The notes beneath the pieces were generated by a model. The model saw only the letters and a list, made by a program, of their open reading frames with translations. It did not search any database and was not told the origin of the DNA. DNA of 53,137 bases. Source: an uncultured Clostridia bacterium (GTDB taxonomy: Bacteria; Bacillota; Clostridia; Christensenellales; Aristaeellaceae). Both the position numbers and the translations under genes were made by a program. Of the stretch, positions 48,521 to 53,137 are shown in pieces; position 1 is the stretch's first letter; each line of letters opens with the position of its first letter. The stretch spans positions 1 through 53,137 of the forward strand of contig CAKUCW010000017.1 in the NCBI GenBank assembly GCA_934643825.1, written 5' to 3'.

Positions 48521-48802
48521 ACGTGTGGGAAATTGCGTAACATCGCCCGCGTGAGCAGGACTTTGATGCATGGCGGACTTCGGCGAAGGTGAAGGCGGGC
48601 TCAGCCCGTTTTTTACCGTGTAGGAAATTGCGTAACAACGCCCGCGTGAGCAAGACTATGATGCGTGGCAGACTTCGGCGGAGGTGAAGGCGGGCTCAGC
48701 CCGCTTTTTTAACGTGTGGGAAATTGCGTAACATCGCCCGCGTGAGCAGGACGTTGATGCATGGCGGACTTCGGCGGAAGTGAAGGCGGGCTCAGCCCGC
48801 TT
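48521..48802. repeat. Family A repeat array, three units
   Basis: Units begin near 48528, 48623 and 48719 (period 95-96): GGAAATTGCGTAA, TCGCCCGCGTGAGCA, GACTTCGGCGGAAGTGAAGG, and the closing hairpin CGGGCTCAGCCCG with a plus-strand T-run. The last unit touches the stop codon of the minus-strand binding protein at 48803. The array separates the convergent GNAT and binding-protein genes. Confidence 0.85.
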
Positions 48803-50290
48803 TTACAGTCCTTTGTACAGATTCACCAGCTCGTCACTGCCGGCTGCCTTCAGCTCGGCAAGCCACGACGCATAGGTTTCGTCATTCAGCTCGACTTCGC
48901 CGGTTGCAAAGCGTGCAATGCCCCTGTCCACCAGACCGCCCAGAACACTCGTCAGCTCGTTGGCGCGGGCCTGTTCGCTCAGCCCCAAGGCGTGCGCGGG
49001 GATGAACTGTTCGCTGACGGCGTGAACGCGCTCATTCTGCGTGAGAACATGCTCATCGATCGGGCTGTTGACCTTTTTGATGAATGCGCTCGGATAAAGC
49101 CCGGGCATGGAGGCGCCCGTATACATCAGAACGTTGGCGCGGATGTCGTTGATGGTTCGGCTTTCATCCACCTTAAACGACCATAAGCCGTTGACGTCAA
49201 ACGCATAATCCTCACCTTCAATGCCCGCATAGGCAAGGAGCGCACCTTCCTCGGTGTAAAGCGCATCTGCCCAGCGAAGCGCTTCGGCAGGATCCTTGCA
49301 GGAAGATGTAACCGCAAAGCAGCCCGTCCATACGTCGCCCAGCATATCGCGCCAGCGAGTGACGCCGGCCGAATCAGGCATGAGCAGCGCTTCATAATCC
49401 GAAACGGCGGTGGACGGAATGTTGGTGTACGGCGTCATGGCGACGATCATGCCGCTGGTGACGGCGACGTTTTTATCCTGACCGGAGGTGGTCATCGCCG
49501 ACGTGCTGTGCATCGAAGTGAATGCGGAATGCGGAAGGATGCCGGATTGCACCCAGTCGCGCAGGGTGGAGATGAATGAACGATAGGCGGGAAGCTCGGG
49601 CGCAAAGACCAGCTCGCCGCTCTCGTTTCGGGCAAGATTGCTGTCGTCGGCGACGATGCCGAAATACGGAAGGAGCCAGCGCATCTCGTAAACGCTGACC
49701 AGATCGGCAGCGACTTCGTCATGCTTGTAATTGCCGTTGGGGTCGCGGTCTTTAAAGGCGAGCAGAACATCCGTCAGCTCATCGACCGACGTGGGCGTTT
49801 CCAGCCCCAGCGTTTCCAGCCACTTCGTATTGAGCCAGACACAGACCTGACGCTCGGATGTGTTGAACAGCGGGAGAGAAGCGATGCGTCCGTCCTCGAG
49901 TGAAATCACCTGCTTCCAATCCGGATGAGCCGCCAGAAGGGCGGAAAGATGGGGCATGTTTTCCTCGATCAGCGGGGCGAGGTCGATCAAAGCGCCGCAG
50001 TCGAGAAGGGATTGCTCCTGCTCACGGGTCAGGTTGGCTTTAAAAAGTACGTCGGCAGGAATGCTGCCTTGTGCCATGCCGGAAAGAAGCTCGGCATATG
50101 CCTTTGCGTCTGTTACGCCGGTTGCATCCATATGGACGCCGGTTAAGGATTCCATGCGGGAGAAAAAGAGGTTGTCTGCCCAGCTGCGTCCGACGTTGTC
50201 CGTTTCAAGACCGGTGAGTGTCGCTGCACCGGCTGGGCATGCGGATAGGCAGAAAGAAGCCGCAAGGGCAAAAGCTGCAAGTTTTTTCAT
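48803..50290 (-). CDS. Extracellular solute-binding lipoprotein, family 1 type
   Basis: A 495-residue exported binding protein. The N-terminus MKKLAAFALAASFCLSAC gives a lipobox LSAC (Cys18), so it is probably a lipoprotein. The mature part has the large two-lobe plan of oligosaccharide/LplA-type binding proteins: an Asp/Thr-rich DNLFFSRMESLTGVHMDATG, ADVLFKANLTREQEQSLLDCG, RQVCVWLNTKWLETLGLETP and SVDELTDVLLAFKDRDPNGN. The calcium-like DRDPNGNYKHDE loop is common in the LplA type. No permease or ATPase genes are adjacent, so it is an orphan. It starts at ATG 50290 with GGAGG upstream. Confidence 0.85.
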   Translation of the reverse strand: MKKLAAFALAASFCLSACPAGAATLTGLETDNVGRSWADNLFFSRMESLTGVHMDATGVTDAKAYAELLSGMAQGSIPADVLFKANLTREQEQSLLDCGALIDLAPLIEENMPHLSALLAAHPDWKQVISLEDGRIASLPLFNTSERQVCVWLNTKWLETLGLETPTSVDELTDVLLAFKDRDPNGNYKHDEVAADLVSVYEMRWLLPYFGIVADDSNLARNESGELVFAPELPAYRSFISTLRDWVQSGILPHSAFTSMHSTSAMTTSGQDKNVAVTSGMIVAMTPYTNIPSTAVSDYEALLMPDSAGVTRWRDMLGDVWTGCFAVTSSCKDPAEALRWADALYTEEGALLAYAGIEGEDYAFDVNGLWSFKVDESRTINDIRANVLMYTGASMPGLYPSAFIKKVNSPIDEHVLTQNERVHAVSEQFIPAHALGLSEQARANELTSVLGGLVDRGIARFATGEVELNDETYASWLAELKAAGSDELVNLYKGL

Positions 50291-50433
50291 GATGGTTTGT
50301 CCTCCGTGGGAGAATCGTTTTGAAGCTATTATAGCATACTTTACCGGGATAAGAAAGGGTGAGCAGCAGACAGTCAGGAAAGACTATTTCCCGCATGGGC
50401 ATCATAGGATGAGCCGAAGCGGGAGGGATGGCG

Positions 50434-50964
50434 ATGATGGAAAAGCTGAGTGCCGGGTGGCGGGGCAGGCGGGCACTGCTGATCGGCGGGGAAAACGGGC
50501 TTTGCGGCGCCATGAAAAGCATGATGGCGCAAATCGGCGTGCGGGAAACCTGCGTCGGCATGGATGCGGATGCGCAGACACTTTGCCGCGCATTGGGGAA
50601 AGGGCGGACCAGCGCGGTGTTTCTGCTGGAAGAGCCGAAAAAAGGCAGTCTGCCCGAACGAACAGCCGCCTTGCTGACGATGATGACGGAAACGCGAGAG
50701 GCGGGCGTGCCGCTGTTTATGCTCCTGTCGGATCTGCGAAGTTCACCCATACAGACCGTGGCGCTGGGCGTATCCCGCGGTTTGCTCGGCGATCCGGTTC
50801 GCACGATCATCCTGCGCCATAAGACGGATTGCCGCGTGCAGGATGTCGTATGCGGCGCACTGCTGCTGGGCGTGCGGGCGTTTGAAAAGCCAGAGATGAA
50901 TGGAACGTTTCATCTATATGAAGTGCAGACAATCCATGGGGAGGAAAAGCCTTATAGCGGCTGA
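50434..50964 (+). CDS. Uncharacterised protein, Rossmann-like
   Basis: A 176-residue soluble protein I do not recognise. GGGAGGG fits ATG 50434 or the next codon (50437) rather than ATG 50428, which is too close. The pattern strand-helix-strand (RRALLIGGENGLCGAMKSMM, then VRETCVGMDADAQTL, then SAVFLLEEPKK, then VPLFMLLSDLRSS) suggests a receiver-like or Rossmann-like alpha/beta fold without a clear nucleotide motif. It precedes yabP by about 105 bases and could be co-transcribed with the sporulation cluster, but nothing ties it to sporulation directly. Confidence 0.55.
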   Translation: MMEKLSAGWRGRRALLIGGENGLCGAMKSMMAQIGVRETCVGMDADAQTLCRALGKGRTSAVFLLEEPKKGSLPERTAALLTMMTETREAGVPLFMLLSDLRSSPIQTVALGVSRGLLGDPVRTIILRHKTDCRVQDVVCGALLLGVRAFEKPEMNGTFHLYEVQTIHGEEKPYSG

Positions 50965-51070
50965 AACGGGTATAAAGGACGCCGCTCGCCGATAAAGCCG
51001 TCAGGATTTGCGGCGGTTCAGACAGTTATTGCAGAAAAGAAGCGCATAGCCTGTTGTCGGAGGGATGAAG

Positions 51071-51358
51071 ATGGAAAGAGAAAACCAAACGCCGATGAAG
51101 CGGCATACGCTTTTGCTTGAAGACAGAACGCACGCAAAACTGACCGGCGTGACGGCTGTCAGCTGCTTCAACGATCGGGAAATCGTGCTTGAAACAGACG
51201 AAGGCGAGGTAGCGCTGCTGGGCGAACGACTTCACATTGAGCAACTCAATCTGGATGACGGCGAATTGGATGTGAACGGCGATGTCGTCGGAATTGAATA
51301 CAGCGAGAAAACCAGAAAACGGGAAAAACGCCGCTGGTTTGGACCGCGCAAAGCATGA
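51071..51358 (+). CDS. yabP: Sporulation protein YabP
   Basis: A 95-residue protein of the YabP/YqfC family: PMKRHTLLLEDRTHAKLTGV, VSCFNDREIVLETDEG, LLGERLHIEQLNLDDGELDV, and GDVVGIEYSEK. This matches the family (spore coat assembly or morphogenesis factors under mother-cell control). GGAGGG sits against ATG 51065 and six bases before ATG 51071, so I use the latter. The stop overlaps yabQ (ATGA). Confidence 0.92.
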   Translation: MERENQTPMKRHTLLLEDRTHAKLTGVTAVSCFNDREIVLETDEGEVALLGERLHIEQLNLDDGELDVNGDVVGIEYSEKTRKREKRRWFGPRKA

Positions 51359-51672
51359 GCGCGGGCGAACAGGCGCGGGCGGCGCTGTATATGATGGCGC
51401 TTGGCGCGGCAATCGGCGCAGGATATGACGCGCTGGCGCTGATTCGCAGAATCACCCAATCCGGACACATCCAGATGGGCATGCAGGATCTGCTGCTCGG
51501 CGCGGCAACAGCCGCGGGCATGACAGGGGTGGCGTTGAAACTGCGCATGAGCCCGTACAGGTTCTATGCGTTCGCGGGTGTGGCAGGGGGAATGACGGTT
51601 TATTTCATGACGATCGGGAGGATGATTCGCCATTTATGTCATGAAAAATCGAAAATGTGTCAAAAAAGTTAA
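51355..51672 (+). CDS. yabQ: Spore cortex protein YabQ
   Basis: A 105-residue membrane protein with three or four helices: AALYMMALGAAIGAGYDAL, QDLLLGAATAAGMTGVAL and FYAFAGVAGGMTVYFM. It fits YabQ, needed for cortex formation in Bacillus subtilis. ATG overlaps the yabP stop, showing coupling. It is shorter than B. subtilis YabQ (about 210 residues), as is usual in Clostridia. Confidence 0.88.
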   Translation: MSAGEQARAALYMMALGAAIGAGYDALALIRRITQSGHIQMGMQDLLLGAATAAGMTGVALKLRMSPYRFYAFAGVAGGMTVYFMTIGRMIRHLCHEKSKMCQKS

Positions 51673-51779
51673 ATAACCATGCGGAGATGATGAAATTCAT
51701 GCAGGAAAATGTCGGAATAGGGAGAATAATCAAGTGTATAATTTTGTCGAAAGATGAATGGATCCGGAGGAAGAACGAC

Positions 51780-52115
51780 ATGGCTGGTAAGAAAAGACGC
51801 ATCAGACCGTTTCGCATTTTGGCATGGGCGCTGGGAGCCGGAATGTTGACGATGCTGCTGCGTTTCCCGGCAAAGGCGGTCAGCAGTGAAAGACAGCAGG
51901 AGCAGCTGAAAGCGGCTGCACAGGCATACAGCGATGCGCAGAGCCAGAATAACCAGCTCAAGGTCGAGCTTTCCGAAAGCACATCCGCCGATTTTATTGA
52001 GCGGACGGCTCGCCGGGACTACGGCTATTGCTGGTACGGCGAAATCATCTACCAGGTCGGAAATCTGGAAGAGATTCAGCAGGAAACGGAATTCGACGTA
52101 TACGCAGGGGAATAA
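51780..52115 (+). CDS. divIC: Septum formation protein DivIC/FtsB family
   Basis: A 111-residue single-pass membrane protein. ATG 51780 has GGAGG upstream. A basic N-terminus (GKKRRIRPFRI) is followed by one helix (~13-33), then a coiled-coil stretch SERQQEQLKAAAQAYSDAQSQNNQLKVEL (shown in part) and the DivIC/FtsB ending SADFIERTARRDYGYCWYGE, the R-x-x-Y/L-G-x-x-x-x-G-E signature. It joins FtsL and DivIB at the division site. Standing after yabP-yabQ is the conserved Bacillota order. Confidence 0.92.
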   Translation: MAGKKRRIRPFRILAWALGAGMLTMLLRFPAKAVSSERQQEQLKAAAQAYSDAQSQNNQLKVELSESTSADFIERTARRDYGYCWYGEIIYQVGNLEEIQQETEFDVYAGE

Positions 52116-52130
52116 GCGGAGGGGAACGTC

Positions 52131-53030
52131 ATGCGCCTGGGCTGCATCGGAATTGGATCAAATGCCATTCGTCTGCTCGTTGCGGGATGGGAAAACGGGC
52201 AGCTTTGTGCCATGCGTCGTGAGCGCAGGGGGACGCGCCTGTTCGCAGGTCTGGTCGGCGGCGTGCTGACCGAAGAAAGCATGCAGTCTTCTGTGAATGC
52301 CGTGGAGGAACTGGCGCATTGTGCGCGAGAGGACGGCGCACAGGAGATTTTTGTTTTTGCAACCAGTGCCGTGCGGGATGCAGCCAACGGAAATGAGTTT
52401 ACCGCACGGTGTGAAGCGGTCTGCGGCGCAAAGGTGGAGATCGTTTCCGGCGAAGAGGAAGCGGTGCTTTCCTATCTCGGCGCGAGCGACGGTGGAAAAT
52501 GCGGCATGATCGACATCGGCGGCGGTTCGACGGAATTTACGCTCGGCGACGGCGAAACGATCATCGATGCGGTCAGCCTGCGAATGGGCGCCGTACGGAT
52601 GAATGCGCAGAATCCGATTTTCAGCAAAGAACAGTATGACGCGACGGTTTTGCAATGCAGACGGCTGATCCGCCGCGATGCGGCGGCGTTGGTGTCTGCG
52701 GAAAAGCGGGACTACTGGGTAGGCGTCGGCGGAACAATGACGACGCTTGGCGCGATGGAACGCGCCGTGCCGCTGTTTGATCCGGAAACCTGCGAAGGAA
52801 TGACCATCAGCCTTGAACGCGTTGCGGCTTGGGGCGAACGGTTGGCACGGATTTCTGTCGTTGAACGCGGGCAGATTCCCGGATTGATGGCGCACCGGGC
52901 AGACATTATTCCCAGCGGCGTAGCGATTTTAGAGGCTGCGATGCGCGAATTCGGCATAAAAACACTGAAACTTTCCGCGCACGGAAACATGGACGGATAT
53001 TTAAAGAAAAAATTTCAAAAAAGGTATTGA
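52131..53030 (+). CDS. Ppx/GppA phosphatase family protein
   Basis: A 299-residue exopolyphosphatase/pppGpp phosphatase-type enzyme of the actin-like ATPase fold. Landmarks: CIGIGSNAIRLLVAG (phosphate 1), IFVFATSAVRDAANGNEF, IVSGEEEAVLSYLGA, MIDIGGGSTEFTLGDG (phosphate 2, Gly/Ser loop) and VGVGGTMTTLGAM. It lacks the C-terminal HD domain of the long Ppx form, so it is the short ~300-residue class common in Clostridia. Starts 15 bases past divIC with GGAGGGG. Substrate (polyphosphate or pppGpp) not decidable from sequence. Confidence 0.9.
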   Translation: MRLGCIGIGSNAIRLLVAGWENGQLCAMRRERRGTRLFAGLVGGVLTEESMQSSVNAVEELAHCAREDGAQEIFVFATSAVRDAANGNEFTARCEAVCGAKVEIVSGEEEAVLSYLGASDGGKCGMIDIGGGSTEFTLGDGETIIDAVSLRMGAVRMNAQNPIFSKEQYDATVLQCRRLIRRDAAALVSAEKRDYWVGVGGTMTTLGAMERAVPLFDPETCEGMTISLERVAAWGERLARISVVERGQIPGLMAHRADIIPSGVAILEAAMREFGIKTLKLSAHGNMDGYLKKKFQKRY

Positions 53031-53055
53031 CAGATGTCGGGAAGTCGTGTATAAT
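53027..53055 (+). promoter_or_regulatory. Promoter of the tRNA-fMet gene
   Basis: TTGACA (53027-53032) and TATAAT (53050-53055), spacer 17. The -35 box overlaps the stop codon of the Ppx/GppA gene. Confidence 0.92.
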
Positions 53056-53088
53056 AAATTTCGTCGTCAGAACGACGGCGCTTCACAT

Positions 53089-53137
53089 CGCGGGATGGAG
53101 CAGTCTGGCAGCTCGTCGGGCTCATAACCCGAAGGTC
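53089..53137 (+). tRNA. tRNA-fMet (CAU), partial at the window end
   Basis: CGCGGGATGGAGCAGTCTGG is the typical initiator tRNA start, with the C-x-mismatch acceptor opening; the anticodon stem GTCGGG-CTCATAA-CCCGA carries CAT with the three G-C pairs characteristic of initiator tRNAs. The sequence ends in the variable loop; T arm and acceptor 3 prime side lie outside. Confidence 0.95.

Overview
The window is about 53 kb of chromosome from a spore-forming, anaerobic Gram-positive bacterium, most likely a gut member of class Clostridia. The basis is the sporulation genes yabP and yabQ beside divIC, a fused ispD-ispF gene, an aspS2-gatCAB operon read through a T-box, a PyrR-type attenuator on the pyr operon, consensus sigma-A promoters with 17-bp spacers, and strong AGGAGG ribosome sites. 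I cannot name the species from sequence alone.

Layout. 1-7.4 kb is an accessory island: eight or nine small plus-strand genes, mostly unrecognised and some resembling immunity proteins, interleaved with decayed Rhs-core fragments. It looks like the tail of a polymorphic-toxin (Rhs) locus whose toxin gene would lie upstream. 7.4-8.6 kb holds a MITE-like element, tRNA-Asn and tRNA-Ile (minus strand) and an HdeD-like membrane protein. 9-12.2 kb is a trkA-trkH potassium uptake operon. 12.7-16.5 kb carries a DUF6020-like membrane protein, rqcP, ispDF and a membrane-anchored Mrr-like protein, then SRP RNA. 17-20.1 kb (minus) is a histidine kinase, response regulator and esterase set; 20.4-22.5 kb an XRE regulator and an SH3 wall protein. 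23.1-27.8 kb (minus) is an operon of aminotransferase, iron alcohol dehydrogenase, amino-acid ABC permease and ATPase, and pseudouridine synthase, divergent from the matching binding protein at 28.0 kb. 29.1 kb is tRNA-Val. 29.9-35.7 kb is the pyrRBCFKD operon. 36.2-38.8 kb (minus) holds a lysophospholipase-like hydrolase, a small membrane protein with an XRE repressor, and a YbjN-like protein. 39.1-44.3 kb is T-box, aspS2, gatC, gatA, gatB, followed by gdhA, a secreted FMN/FAD reductase, a GNAT and (minus) a lipoprotein binding protein. 50.4-53.0 kb is an unknown gene, yabP, yabQ, divIC, ppx/gppA, ending in the start of tRNA-fMet.

How it fits together. AspS2 and GatCAB make Asn-tRNA(Asn) by transamidation; the T-box specifier loop reads AAC with an overlapping GAA, and the tRNA-Asn gene is itself in the window. 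The pyr genes make UMP under PyrR attenuation. The 23-28.8 kb divergent set looks like amino-acid uptake plus catabolism.

The most unusual content is non-coding. Two dispersed repeat families are present. Family A (about 95-bp units, in tandem twos and threes) sits at 3 prime ends of convergent genes. Family B (strings of hairpins whose stems change in compensating fashion) lies inside transcripts, always oriented with transcription. A 122-124 bp MITE-like element is inserted at family-A-type hairpins.
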